Of a stretch of 64,000 nt of DNA, positions 17,182 to 25,825 are shown piece by piece. Every line of letters begins with the position of its first letter. Position 1 is the stretch's first letter. The position numbers were made by a program, and so were the translations under genes. The DNA is from Pseudactinotalea suaedae (GTDB taxonomy: Bacteria > Actinomycetota > Actinomycetes > Actinomycetales > Beutenbergiaceae), in assembly GCF_009733815.1 (NCBI RefSeq), contig NZ_WNXY01000003.1, positions 310,001 to 374,000 on the forward strand, written 5' to 3'. Under the pieces are notes generated by a model. It saw nothing but the letters and a program-made list of their open reading frames with translations. It was not told the origin of the DNA and searched no databases.

Positions 17182-18155
17182 GCGTACACCTCCGAGGCGA
17201 GTGCGGTGAGCTGTCGCTCGACCGCGTCACGGTCCTTGCCACCGACGCTGACGATCACCTCGTCGACACCGGACTCCTCCAGCCGCCGCAGCCCGGCTGC
17301 CACCTCGGCGGCGCTGCCGGCGAGGCCGAAGGCCTCCGCCATGCGGTCGGTCACCTGCTCGGCGGCGCGCGCACGGTCGCCGCTGCGCACGGTCGCGCGC
17401 AGCGCGGTGACCTCGTCCCGGTCCAGGCCGTAGATCTCGATCAGCTCGTCGGCGTAGGCGCCGCCGGCCATGGTCACGCACCGGGGTGCGAGCAGGCGCA
17501 GCGCCGCCGCACGGTCGTCACCGATCTCGACGTCGAGCATCAGGCAGATCGCTGCCGAGCCCGACACGCGGTCGGCAGCACCCGCCGCGACCCGCTCCTT
17601 GACGAAGTCGATATGGCCCTGGGAGATGCCGTGCGTGATGACGCCGTCGGCAGTCCTGCCCGCGAGCTCCAGCATCTTCGGGCCGCGCGCGGCGAGGTAC
17701 AGCGGGCCCGGCTGTGCGGGCCAACGCAGGGCGGAGCCGCGCGCGCTGAAGGTCTCTCCCTCGACCTGCGCGGTGCCCGCCTCGATCTGCCGGATGATGT
17801 CGACACTCTCGGCGACGACCCGCAGCGGCCGCTTCATCGAGATGTCCATCTCGCTCGCGAACTCGTAGCCGCCGGCGCCGAGGCCGAGCACGAACCGCTC
17901 CGGACCGATCTCGCGCAGCGTGGCGCCGAGGCTGGCCAGCAGCGTGGGATGCCGCAGGAACGGCGACATCACCGCGGTGCCCAGGCGCACCCGCTCGGTC
18001 GCGGTCATCATGAGCGCGAGCGCCGCCGACACGTCGCGATGGAAGTAGTGGTCGGCGAGCCAGACGCTCGCGAAACCCAGGTCCTCGGCGCGGCGCGCCA
18101 TCGTTGCCGCCTGCGTGATCGGCTGGTCCAGCCGAACGGTCACACCTACGTCCAC
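17178..18155 (-). CDS. LLM class flavin-dependent oxidoreductase
   Basis: The 325-residue TIM-barrel protein belongs to the luciferase-like monooxygenase/F420 reductase superfamily (MARRAEDLGFASVWLADHYFHR, RVRLGTAVMSPFLRHPTLLAS, RFVLGLGAGGYEFASEM). Members use FMN or F420; some, such as RutA, open pyrimidine rings. The GTG start at 18155 (VDVGVTVRLDQP) follows the FAD-subunit stop by six bases. Its place beside two deaminase-like amidohydrolases makes oxidation of a nitrogen compound attractive, but cofactor and substrate are not visible. Confidence 0.85.
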   Translation of the reverse strand: MDVGVTVRLDQPITQAATMARRAEDLGFASVWLADHYFHRDVSAALALMMTATERVRLGTAVMSPFLRHPTLLASLGATLREIGPERFVLGLGAGGYEFASEMDISMKRPLRVVAESVDIIRQIEAGTAQVEGETFSARGSALRWPAQPGPLYLAARGPKMLELAGRTADGVITHGISQGHIDFVKERVAAGAADRVSGSAAICLMLDVEIGDDRAAALRLLAPRCVTMAGGAYADELIEIYGLDRDEVTALRATVRSGDRARAAEQVTDRMAEAFGLAGSAAEVAAGLRRLEESGVDEVIVSVGGKDRDAVERQLTALASEVYA

Positions 18156-18161
18156 AGCTTC

Positions 18162-19040
18162 TTACCTCTCGTCTCGGGTGGCGTGGTGGGCCGGCGCTCC
18201 GAGCGCCTCCCGCACCAGGCCGGCGGCGCAGCGGCGGCGGTAGGCCGCGCTGGCTCGCAGGTCGTCGATGGGTCGGATGTCCTCGTCGACGGCGGCCGCG
18301 GCCGCGTCGATCAGGTCGGGTCCCGGGAGGGATCCCTCGAGCAGGTTCTCGACGGCGGTCAGCCGCACCACGGTGGGGGCCACCGCGCCCATGGCGAGGC
18401 GCACGTCGGTGAGCGTTCCGTCGGCGGCGACGCGCCACTGCCACGCGAGGCTGAGGAAGGAGATCGCCTGGGCGGCTCGGCCGCCGATCTTGCGAAAGCC
18501 GCCGCCCGGCCGCCCGCAGCCGCGGGCCGACGCGGGGATCGTGACGGTGCGGATCCACTCCTGCTCGTCCAGCTGCACGCGCCCAGGACCGAGCAGGAAG
18601 TCGGCGAGCGGCACGGCGCGGGTGCCGCCGTCGGGTGTGACGACGTCGATCACCGCGCCGAGCACGAGCAGCGGCGGCACGGTGTCGGCGGCCGGTGAGC
18701 CGTTGGCCAGGTTGCCGCCGAGCGTCGCACGGTTGCGGATCGTGGTCGACGCGAACACCGCGACCGACTCGCGCAGCGGCACCAGCTCCTCCCCCAGCGC
18801 CGAGGTGACCTCGGTCAGCGGGTGCAGCGCGGAGATCCGTAGGTCGCCGGCAGCGGTCTCCTCGAGCACCGGGATGCTGGCACGGATCGCGGTCAGGTCG
18901 ATCATCGCGGCGACCGGGGCGCCCGCACGCCACTGCACGAGCAGGTCGGTGCCACCGCAGATCGCGCGTCCGTCGCGCAGCAGCCCGGTGACGTCGGTCG
19001 CGCTCGCCGGGCGCAGCAGCGTGGGAGGCGTCGCGCTCAT
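18162..19040 (-). CDS. Molybdenum hydroxylase FAD-binding subunit (CoxM/XdhB type)
   Basis: The 292-residue protein carries the FAD-binding signatures of this subunit: ICGGTDLLVQWRAG near residue 27 and TTIRNRATLGGNLANGSPAAD near residue 98, followed by the CO-dehydrogenase flavoprotein C-terminal domain. It passes electrons from the iron-sulfur subunit to its acceptor. Its ATG at 19040 overlaps the iron-sulfur gene stop (ATGA). Together with the next two genes upstream it encodes a complete three-subunit enzyme. Confidence 0.92.
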   Translation of the reverse strand: MSATPPTLLRPASATDVTGLLRDGRAICGGTDLLVQWRAGAPVAAMIDLTAIRASIPVLEETAAGDLRISALHPLTEVTSALGEELVPLRESVAVFASTTIRNRATLGGNLANGSPAADTVPPLLVLGAVIDVVTPDGGTRAVPLADFLLGPGRVQLDEQEWIRTVTIPASARGCGRPGGGFRKIGGRAAQAISFLSLAWQWRVAADGTLTDVRLAMGAVAPTVVRLTAVENLLEGSLPGPDLIDAAAAAVDEDIRPIDDLRASAAYRRRCAAGLVREALGAPAHHATRDER

Positions 19041-19510
19041 GCCTGGCCCGCCTGGTCGGTGCGGCGCTCGCACGCAGCGTCGTGCACGGCGTCGTAGAAG
19101 CGGTTGTAGGCCGTGCACCGGCAGAGGTTGCCGTCGAGCGCGGTACGGATCTGCTCGTCGTCGGGATCCGGGACCCGGTCCAGCAGCGCCGCGCACGAGT
19201 TGAGCACGCCCGGGATGCAGTAGCCGCACTGCACGGCCTGACGTGCGACGAACGCCCGCTGCAGCGGCCCGTGACCGGCGTCGGCCAGCCCTTCGACCGT
19301 GCGGATCTCGGCATCGAGCACCTGGCCGACCAGCACAAGGCACGAGGTCACGGCGGCGCCGTCGATCACCACGGTGCAGCTGCCGCACTCGCCCATGCCG
19401 CAGCCCTCCTTGGCGCCGGTCAGCCCGCGCTCGGTGCGCAGGTAGTCCAGCAGCCGCATGCCGTGCAGCTCGGCGGGCACGTTGTCGATCTCGATCCCGT
19501 TGAGCCTCAT
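19037..19510 (-). CDS. Molybdenum hydroxylase [2Fe-2S] subunit (CoxS/XdhC type)
   Basis: The 157-residue protein has both clusters of the family. The N-terminal plant-ferredoxin-type set is Cys37, Cys42, Cys45 (CGMGECGSC) and Cys57; the C-terminal set is QCGYCIPG and LCRCT. Length and order match the small subunit of xanthine-dehydrogenase and CO-dehydrogenase family enzymes. Its start shares one base with the large-subunit stop (TGATG). All eight cluster cysteines are present, so the protein looks functional. Confidence 0.95.
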   Translation of the reverse strand: MRLNGIEIDNVPAELHGMRLLDYLRTERGLTGAKEGCGMGECGSCTVVIDGAAVTSCLVLVGQVLDAEIRTVEGLADAGHGPLQRAFVARQAVQCGYCIPGVLNSCAALLDRVPDPDDEQIRTALDGNLCRCTAYNRFYDAVHDAACERRTDQAGQA

Positions 19511-21720
19511 CACGCCTCCTCGAGCAGGGACAGCACGCGCTCGGGGGTCAGCGGCAGCGTCTGCGGCAGCACGCCGACGGCGTCCATGACGGCGGCCGCG
19601 ACCGCCGGCGGCGTCGGCACCACGACGACCTCGGACATGCCCTTGGCGCCGAACGGTCCGGAGTCCTCGGTGCTGTCGACCATCTCGACGTGCATGACCG
19701 GGGTGTCGGAGATGGTGGGGATCAGGTAGTTCTCGAGGCTCGTGGTGACCGGGACACCGCCCTCGAGGCGGTGCTCCTCCATGATCGCGAGCCCCAGGCC
19801 CTGCAGGATGCCGCCCTCGGCCTGACCGATCATGGCCGCCGGGTTGATCGCGGTGCCGCAGTCGACGACGCACAGCAGCTCGGGCACCCGGAGCTCGCCG
19901 GTCAGCGTGTTGAGCTCGACCCGCACCGCCTGCGTGCATGCGCCGTACACCCGGTGCGGTCCGTACTTCGCGAGGTCTTCGGGCGGCACCAGCCCGATGT
20001 CATCGGTGTCGGGCAGCACGAAGGTCTGCTCGTAGGTGGCCTCACCGAGCTCGACGAGCTTGGTACCCGTGCCCTCGGGGTCGAGCTGCAGCGGCAGCTC
20101 GAGCTCGGAGCACCGGCGCACGAGCTCGTCGCACACCATCCGCACGGCGTTGCCGCCAGCATAGGTAGACCGGGAGGCCGCCGTCGGGCCGGACTCCGGC
20201 ACCACACCGGTGTCCCCAACCCGGACGTCGATCTGCTCGATCGGGATCTGCAGCACGTCGGCCGCGACCTGGCCATAGGTGGTCTGGATCGACTGGCCCG
20301 TGTGGTTGGGGCCCGCCCAGATCGTCACGTGGCCGTCGCCGTCGATCTCGAGGCGCGCACGTGCCGCGTCACCGGTGCCGCTGCCCATGCCGACGCCCTT
20401 GATCGCGGTCGCGACCCCGGTCCCGCGTCGCCACGGCCAGGCGGCCTGCGCCTGCCAGGACACGCGGTCGGTCCAGAGCGGGTGCACGGCGGCCTGCTCG
20501 AGCGTCGCGCGCACCGCGAGGCTGTCGGTCACGCGGTGCCGGTAGAGGCTGTGCGGCTCGCCGCCCCGCAGGGCGTTGTCGATCCGCATCTGCATGGGGT
20601 CGAGGCCCAGCGTGTGCGCCGCCTCGGTGACCGCGTTCTCGATCGCGAAGGCCACCTGCGGGACGCCGTAGCCGCGGAACGCACCCGCGTTGGCGTTGTT
20701 CGTGTAGTAGACCGTGCCGTCGAAGGAGGCCACCGGGAACCGGTACGGCCCCGTCGACATCTCGCCCGAGGTCTTCATGACGTTGGGGCCCGAGGTGATC
20801 ACCGGACCGGTGTCGGCGACCGCCCGCACCGAGGAGCCGAGGATCCGCCCCGTCGCGTCGAAGCCGATCGCGATCGAGGTCCAGAAGGGGTGCCGCTTGG
20901 CCCCGGCGGCCATGGTCTCCTCGCGTGTCATGTGCACGCGCACCGGTCTGCCGGTCGCGCGAGCGAGCAGCGCGAGGTAGACGGGCATCGGGTCGTCGTT
21001 GCGCGAGCCGAACGCGCCGCCGACCGGGTTGGCGATCATGCGCACGTCGGCGATGTCGATCTCGAGCGCACGAGCGACCTTGCGCTGGTGAAGGCCGGGG
21101 TTCTGCGAGCCGCACCAGATCGTGACGACGCCGTCCTCGACGGCGGCGACACCTCCGGGAGTGTCGATCGCCACGTGCTCCTGGCTGGGTGTGGTGACGT
21201 TGCGGCGCAGCACGAGCACCGCCGGCGCGATCGCCTGCTCGACATCACCGGAGCTGAAGGAGATGCGGCCGGAGACGTTGCCGGTCGGGTGCAGCTGCGG
21301 CGCGTCGGGTGCTGCCGCCGCCGTGGGGCTGTCGACGACGGGCAACGGCGCCAGCTCGAGCTCGATCGTTGCCAGGGCACGGCGGGCGGTGTCCTCGTCG
21401 TCGGCGGCGACGAGCGCGATCGCCTCGCCGACCTGCCGCACGCAGGTCTCGGCGAGCACGGGGCCGTCGACCTCGCGCGGTCCCAGCGCGTTGACCGGGA
21501 CGTCGTCGGCGACCAGCACGCAGTGCACGCCCGGCAGTGAGCGAGCCGCTGTGACGTCGATGCGGTCGATACGCGCGTGCGGGACCGCGGAGCGGAGCAC
21601 CGCACCGTGCAGCACGCCGTCAGGGAACCGGTCCGTGACGTACTCGAGCGCGCCGGTGACGATCTCACCGGCGTCCACCGATGGGCGCGAGCGCCCGACC
21701 CAGGTCTGCGGGATCGTCAT
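19510..21720 (-). CDS. Molybdenum hydroxylase Mo-binding large subunit
   Basis: The 736-residue subunit binds the molybdopterin cofactor. Visible sites are GGAFGSRND near residue 233, GAFRGYGVPQ, the AASRSTYAGGNAVR loop, and the catalytic Glu in GAKGMSEVVVVPTP near the C-terminus. The GAFRGYG loop is that of xanthine/aldehyde/isoquinoline-type oxidoreductases and lacks the AYxCSFR loop of true CO dehydrogenase. It probably hydroxylates a heterocycle or oxidises an aldehyde. It overlaps the glycoside hydrolase gene by four bases (ATGA). Its maturation genes lie at the far end of the run. Confidence 0.93.
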   Translation of the reverse strand: MTIPQTWVGRSRPSVDAGEIVTGALEYVTDRFPDGVLHGAVLRSAVPHARIDRIDVTAARSLPGVHCVLVADDVPVNALGPREVDGPVLAETCVRQVGEAIALVAADDEDTARRALATIELELAPLPVVDSPTAAAAPDAPQLHPTGNVSGRISFSSGDVEQAIAPAVLVLRRNVTTPSQEHVAIDTPGGVAAVEDGVVTIWCGSQNPGLHQRKVARALEIDIADVRMIANPVGGAFGSRNDDPMPVYLALLARATGRPVRVHMTREETMAAGAKRHPFWTSIAIGFDATGRILGSSVRAVADTGPVITSGPNVMKTSGEMSTGPYRFPVASFDGTVYYTNNANAGAFRGYGVPQVAFAIENAVTEAAHTLGLDPMQMRIDNALRGGEPHSLYRHRVTDSLAVRATLEQAAVHPLWTDRVSWQAQAAWPWRRGTGVATAIKGVGMGSGTGDAARARLEIDGDGHVTIWAGPNHTGQSIQTTYGQVAADVLQIPIEQIDVRVGDTGVVPESGPTAASRSTYAGGNAVRMVCDELVRRCSELELPLQLDPEGTGTKLVELGEATYEQTFVLPDTDDIGLVPPEDLAKYGPHRVYGACTQAVRVELNTLTGELRVPELLCVVDCGTAINPAAMIGQAEGGILQGLGLAIMEEHRLEGGVPVTTSLENYLIPTISDTPVMHVEMVDSTEDSGPFGAKGMSEVVVVPTPPAVAAAVMDAVGVLPQTLPLTPERVLSLLEEA

Positions 21721-23042
21721 GGCCGCTCCGTCTCCCAGGCCAGCGCGGCAGCAGCGGTCCAGGACTGGTCATGGCTGCCGAGCGCCGCGCCGCTGAGACT
21801 GTCGTAGTACTCGGCGAACGTGCCGTCGGCGAGCTGCTTCAGCCCGGCGACCCGGATGCGCTCGGCGAGGTCGTGCTCTCCGTGGTGCTGCAGCGCCCAG
21901 CCGATCAGCCAGGAGATGACCGGCCATGTGGGGCCGCGCCAGTAGGTGCGGCTGACGAACTCGGGGGCGTCCGGGGCGGTGGTCGGCGGCAGCGGGAACG
22001 CCAGCGCGGGGTGGCCGCACCACCGCTCGCCCGCGAGCAGCTGGACCAGGCGCGCGAAGTCCTCTGCGTCCGCTCCGCAGATCAGCGGCGCGAAGCCGCC
22101 GACGGTCTCGGTGGCGATCCACGCCTCGGCCCGCATGTCGTAGTCGCGGGCGAGGCCGGTCTCTGGGTCGATGGTGGCGGCGACGGCGGCGCGGGCGCGG
22201 GCTGCGATGCTCCGGAGCGCCGTCGCGTCGTCGGGGCGACCGAGGCGCTCGCCCAGATCGGCGAGCCGGTCGGAGGACAGGGCATGGACCGCCGTCGAGA
22301 AGACGTCACCGACACGGAAGTCGATGACCTCACGGGCGGCGACGTCGTCGTAGCGCACGGAGGCGAGCTGCTCCACGAGCCACAGATAGCGGTCGTAGTC
22401 GTCGTCGCCCGGCCGCTCGCTCGCGTCCTTGACGTGGCTGGTGTCGGCGCGCCTGAAGGGCGCCATCGCACCGGGCACGACGGCCGCGCTCGGGCGATCC
22501 CAGCGCGGCGAGTTGTCCATGCCGGACTCCCACGGGTGATGGATCTCCATCAACCCGGTCGGGTGGGTGCTGCGCACCTCGTCGAGCCAGCGGTGCCAGC
22601 GCAGCCAGCCGTCGAAGGTCTCGCGCAGGAAGCGCTCGACCAGTTCCAGGTCCCGCGGACCGTTCCTCTCGGCCTGAGCCGCGATCAGCCAGATCGCGAG
22701 ACTATGTATGGCGGGTTGACAAATGCCGGACGTACGCGCTCCCGTCGGAGCAGTTGGGACACCGTCGGTCCGCCACCGTTCCACGTCCGGGAAGTACCCG
22801 CCTTCGTCCGAGTACACGATCTGCGGCACCATGCCGGTGCGCCACTGCCCACCGAGGAGGTGTCGCAGCTCGGCAAGAGCCCTCTCGACCGAGAAGGTTC
22901 CCCAGCCGATGGCGACAAATGCAGCATCCCAGGACCACTGATGGGGGTACAGGCGGGGGGCTGCGACGGTGCGGTCGCCCCGGTCGTTGAGCCGTAGCAC
23001 GTCCGCTGCGGCAGCGGAGAGCGCTGAGGTGGTGTGAGCCAT
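21717..23042 (-). CDS. GH63-like glycoside hydrolase (mannosyl/glucosylglycerate hydrolase-like)
   Basis: The 441-residue protein has an (alpha/alpha)6-type sequence with motifs of the mannosylglycerate/glucosylglycerate hydrolase group: LYPHQWSWDAAFVAIGW, GMVPQIVYSD, HHPWESGMDNSPRWD (likely acid residue), WRGPTWPVISW and EYYDSLSG. It lacks a signal peptide, so the substrate is cut in the cytoplasm after import. It is the first gene of the run, 45 bases from a likely transcription start, with ribosome site AGAGAGG before the ATG at 23042. The sugar it releases could feed the rhamnonate-dehydratase-like enzyme; this is inference. Confidence 0.82.
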   Translation of the reverse strand: MAHTTSALSAAAADVLRLNDRGDRTVAAPRLYPHQWSWDAAFVAIGWGTFSVERALAELRHLLGGQWRTGMVPQIVYSDEGGYFPDVERWRTDGVPTAPTGARTSGICQPAIHSLAIWLIAAQAERNGPRDLELVERFLRETFDGWLRWHRWLDEVRSTHPTGLMEIHHPWESGMDNSPRWDRPSAAVVPGAMAPFRRADTSHVKDASERPGDDDYDRYLWLVEQLASVRYDDVAAREVIDFRVGDVFSTAVHALSSDRLADLGERLGRPDDATALRSIAARARAAVAATIDPETGLARDYDMRAEAWIATETVGGFAPLICGADAEDFARLVQLLAGERWCGHPALAFPLPPTTAPDAPEFVSRTYWRGPTWPVISWLIGWALQHHGEHDLAERIRVAGLKQLADGTFAEYYDSLSGAALGSHDQSWTAAAALAWETERP

Positions 23043-23081
23043 CGCTGCCTCTCTGCGCCGCGGGGGCGGGTCCAGTGTTGC

Positions 23082-23096
23082 GTTCAGTGCCTGAAC
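23082..23096. promoter_or_regulatory. Perfect palindromic operator candidate GTTCAGTGCCTGAAC
   Basis: Two 6-base arms (GTTCAG and CTGAAC) flank a 3-base centre. The site covers the -10 and start region of the minus-strand promoter and lies between the two divergent genes. The nearest regulator is the ROK protein encoded next door, which is the natural candidate to bind it. Binding here would block both promoters. Confidence 0.65.
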
Positions 23097-23122
23097 ATAA
23101 TGGCTGGCACGGCCGCCGTCAA
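23094..23122 (-). promoter_or_regulatory. Promoter of the 16-gene operon
   Basis: On the minus strand a -35 TTGACG (23122-23117) is followed after exactly 17 bases by a -10 TATGTT (23099-23094). A start near 23087 would leave a leader of about 45 bases before the ATG at 23042. The -10 overlaps the 15-bp palindrome at 23082-23096. On the opposite strand CATAAT at 23096-23101 could be the -10 for the regulator, but its -35 is poor. Confidence 0.65.
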
Positions 23123-23173
23123 CGTGGCATCATTCGAGTCCTCAGACGTGCCGATATCGATCTTCGAGGCGAG

Positions 23174-24433
23174 GTGGCGGTGGCTCAGACCGACGGTCCG
23201 GAGGCCGAGCCCGGTGCGCCCGCACGCACCGCGACCGCGCCGGCGCTGCCGGCCACCTCCTACGGCGCGCTGCTCGATGTGATCCGATCCCGACCCGGGC
23301 TCACGCGAGGGCAGCTGCTGGCGGCGACCGGCATGTCACGCACCACGCTCTTCGCGCGTCTCGAGGTGCTGTTCAGGGCCGGGTATGTGTACCAGGACGG
23401 ATCGGCGCCCGCGGGGTCCGGCGACGAACGCCGACCGGGTCGGCGCTCCGAGCTGCTGCGATGGGACACACGCGACAAGGTGGCGCTGGTCCTGGACCTC
23501 GGACAGACGCGGGCTCGGGTGTGCATGACCTCGGTCGGCGGGCAGGTGCTGCGCGTCCGCGAGGTGTCTGCTGACATCCACATCAACCCGGGCGAGTACC
23601 TCGCCACGATCTTCGACATCGCCGACGTGCTGGTCCGCGCCGGGACCGACGAGACCCTGGTGGGCGTCGCGGTGGGTATCCCCGCACCGATCAACCCGCT
23701 CACCGGAGGACTCGGAGCGACGACGTCGATGATGGCGCCATGGGAGCGATACCCCCTGCTCGACGTGCTTCGGGAGCGCTGGCACGTGCCCGCCGTCATC
23801 GAGAACGATGCGCGTGCCTTCGCTCTCGGCGAGGCCAGCGTGCTCGGGCCCGGCCGGGCGGTGCTCGCCATCAAGTACGCGACCGGCATCGGCGCGGGGA
23901 TCGTGGACGCGGGTCACGTGCTGGAGGGCGCGGACGGCGCGGCCGGCGACATCGGCCACGTCCGCATCAGCGACGACGGCCCGCTGTGCACATGCGGCCG
24001 GCACGGCTGCCTCGCCTCCTGGGCGTCGGGGCAGGCGCTGATCCGCGACCTCCAGGGCACGGGCGTGCGCAACCTCTGGGACATCGTGGACCGCGTGTCC
24101 GCAGGAGACCCGTTGGTGTGCGACGCGGTCGACGAGGCCGCCGCACGGCTGTCCCGCGTGCTCTCGACGGTGGTCGCCGCAGCGAACCCGGATGCGTTGG
24201 TGCTCGGCGGTGTCCTGGGCCGGATGCCGCGCGTGGTGAGCACGGTCGAGGAGCACATCCGTGAGGACGTCGCCGAACGCGCCCGGCACCGGCTGCGCGT
24301 GAGCGCGGCGCATCTCGGCGCCGACGGCGGCGTGATCGGGCTGAGCCGCAAGCTCGTCGACCTCGTCTACGCACCCACGGCGATCGACCGCGCGATCCTC
24401 GGAGAGCACGAGTCGGCGGCCGGACAGGCGTGA
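23174..24433 (+). CDS. ROK family transcriptional repressor
   Basis: The protein of about 419 residues has an N-terminal winged helix (LTRGQLLAATGMSRTTLFARLEVLFRAGYV), then a ROK sugar-kinase-like domain with the zinc motif CTCGRHGCLASWASG and the DNA-proximal sugar site VIENDARAFALGE. ROK repressors respond to sugars or sugar phosphates. GTG at 23174 or at 23180 is the start; both follow a GAGGCGAG ribosome site. The gene diverges from the 16-gene run and overlaps the next gene by four bases (GTGA). The motif that is usually CxExxxSG has Ala where Glu is common. Confidence 0.9.
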   Translation: MAVAQTDGPEAEPGAPARTATAPALPATSYGALLDVIRSRPGLTRGQLLAATGMSRTTLFARLEVLFRAGYVYQDGSAPAGSGDERRPGRRSELLRWDTRDKVALVLDLGQTRARVCMTSVGGQVLRVREVSADIHINPGEYLATIFDIADVLVRAGTDETLVGVAVGIPAPINPLTGGLGATTSMMAPWERYPLLDVLRERWHVPAVIENDARAFALGEASVLGPGRAVLAIKYATGIGAGIVDAGHVLEGADGAAGDIGHVRISDDGPLCTCGRHGCLASWASGQALIRDLQGTGVRNLWDIVDRVSAGDPLVCDAVDEAAARLSRVLSTVVAAANPDALVLGGVLGRMPRVVSTVEEHIREDVAERARHRLRVSAAHLGADGGVIGLSRKLVDLVYAPTAIDRAILGEHESAAGQA

Positions 24434-25761
24434 GGCCGGCCTCCTGGCTGGAGCGGGGCAGCCGCGACTTCCCGGCAGCACGGGCCTCGCTGTCCGTCTC
24501 CACATGGCAACCCGATCGCGAACCCGCCGCGATCGCGCGCGCGAGCGGCCCGGACGACGTGGTCGCAGCTGTGCTCGCGGCGGCCGAGCGCGGGCTGCGC
24601 GTCGCCGTCCGCAGCGGCGGCCACTCGCTCAGCGCCACCCACCTGGCTTCCGGCGCCGTCACCCTGGACCTGCGGGACCTCGACCAGATCGAGGTCGACA
24701 CGGATGACGCGACGGCCTGGGTCGAGCCGGGGGCGACGGTCGCACGGACGGCGGCCGCGCTGCACGCCGCCGGGATGTCCTTCCCGGTGGGGCACGCCCC
24801 GACGGTAGGACTCGGGGGCTTCCTGCTCGCGGGCGGCAACGGGTGGAACACGCCCACCTGGGGGCATGGCTGCGAGCGCATCCTCGCGGCTGAGGTGGTC
24901 CTCCCCGACGGTGAGCGACGCCTAGTCGATCGAGACCACGACACCGACCTGTGGCGGGCGGCACGAGGTGCCGGCCCGTTCTTCCCCGGCGTCGTGGTGC
25001 GGTTCCTGCTGCAGCTCGAGCGCGGCGCCGCCTGGGTCCGGCGGGGGTTCGCGAACACCGCCGCCTCCGACCCGGCCTCGCTGGGGTCGCGCATCGACGA
25101 CCTGCTCGCAACGGTCCCGGCCTCGGTCGAGACGACCGTGTTCTGGCACCCGGCGCACGGCGCGCACGACGAGCCCTACGCGATGATCGCGCTGACGGCG
25201 TTCGATGTCGCCGACCCCGCCGCGGATCCCGTGACCGCGCTGCGGCGCCAGGGTTTCGACGCGGTCGGCACGGGCGCGGTGCCGCTGGCCGAGGTGGTGC
25301 GCCGGCTCCCCCGCCACGACGGCGACGCCCTCGCGAGCGACCACGTATGGACCGACTCCGCGTTCGCGCACGTGCTGCCGCGCCTGCCGCAGGACGGCGA
25401 GACGCTCACGGACTGCTCGTGCGTGCTGCTGACGACTGGATCGCGACGGGCCGACGGCGCCTCGCCCGCCGATGCTCTCTATCGCCCGGCGGGGTCGATG
25501 AGCGTCTCGGCCTACGCGCACTGGGATCCTGCCACGCAGCCGCGGGAGCCCCAGGTCGCCTGGACGCGTGAGGTGACCGCAGCGCTCGCGGAGCTGGCAA
25601 CCGGCCGATACGTCGGCGAGGCCGATCTCGACAACGGCCCGCGCGCCGTCGAGCACTGCTTCCCGACCGCGGCGCGGGTCGAGCTCGCCGCCACGCTCGC
25701 ACGCCATGACCCGACCGCGCGGATGGCCGCCTCGCCGCGCGGGCACGAGGCGAGGCGCTGA
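24430..25761 (+). CDS. FAD-binding oxidoreductase, berberine-bridge-enzyme type
   Basis: The 443-residue flavoenzyme has the PCMH-type FAD domain: VAVRSGGHSLSATHLASGAVTLDLRDL, with the His that usually carries covalent FAD, followed by VEPGATVARTAAALH and GHAPTVGLGGFLLAGGNGW. A Cys (HGCERI) lies near the usual second attachment site. It ends in a BBE-type C-terminus. These enzymes oxidise alcohols, sugars or alkaloid-like amines. The GTG start overlaps the ROK gene stop, so it is co-expressed with the repressor and may belong to the same pathway. Confidence 0.85.
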   Translation: MRPASWLERGSRDFPAARASLSVSTWQPDREPAAIARASGPDDVVAAVLAAAERGLRVAVRSGGHSLSATHLASGAVTLDLRDLDQIEVDTDDATAWVEPGATVARTAAALHAAGMSFPVGHAPTVGLGGFLLAGGNGWNTPTWGHGCERILAAEVVLPDGERRLVDRDHDTDLWRAARGAGPFFPGVVVRFLLQLERGAAWVRRGFANTAASDPASLGSRIDDLLATVPASVETTVFWHPAHGAHDEPYAMIALTAFDVADPAADPVTALRRQGFDAVGTGAVPLAEVVRRLPRHDGDALASDHVWTDSAFAHVLPRLPQDGETLTDCSCVLLTTGSRRADGASPADALYRPAGSMSVSAYAHWDPATQPREPQVAWTREVTAALAELATGRYVGEADLDNGPRAVEHCFPTAARVELAATLARHDPTARMAASPRGHEARR

Positions 25762-25825
25762 TTGCTCGGTGAGCGCGCGCCGCTGACCACGCACGGCGCG
25801 GACGTCGACCTGCGAGACTGGGGCG

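Noticed and set aside
19510-21720. Carbon monoxide dehydrogenase large subunit (CoxL form I)
   Set aside because: The active-site loop is GAFRGYG, not the AYxCSFR loop of true CO dehydrogenase.
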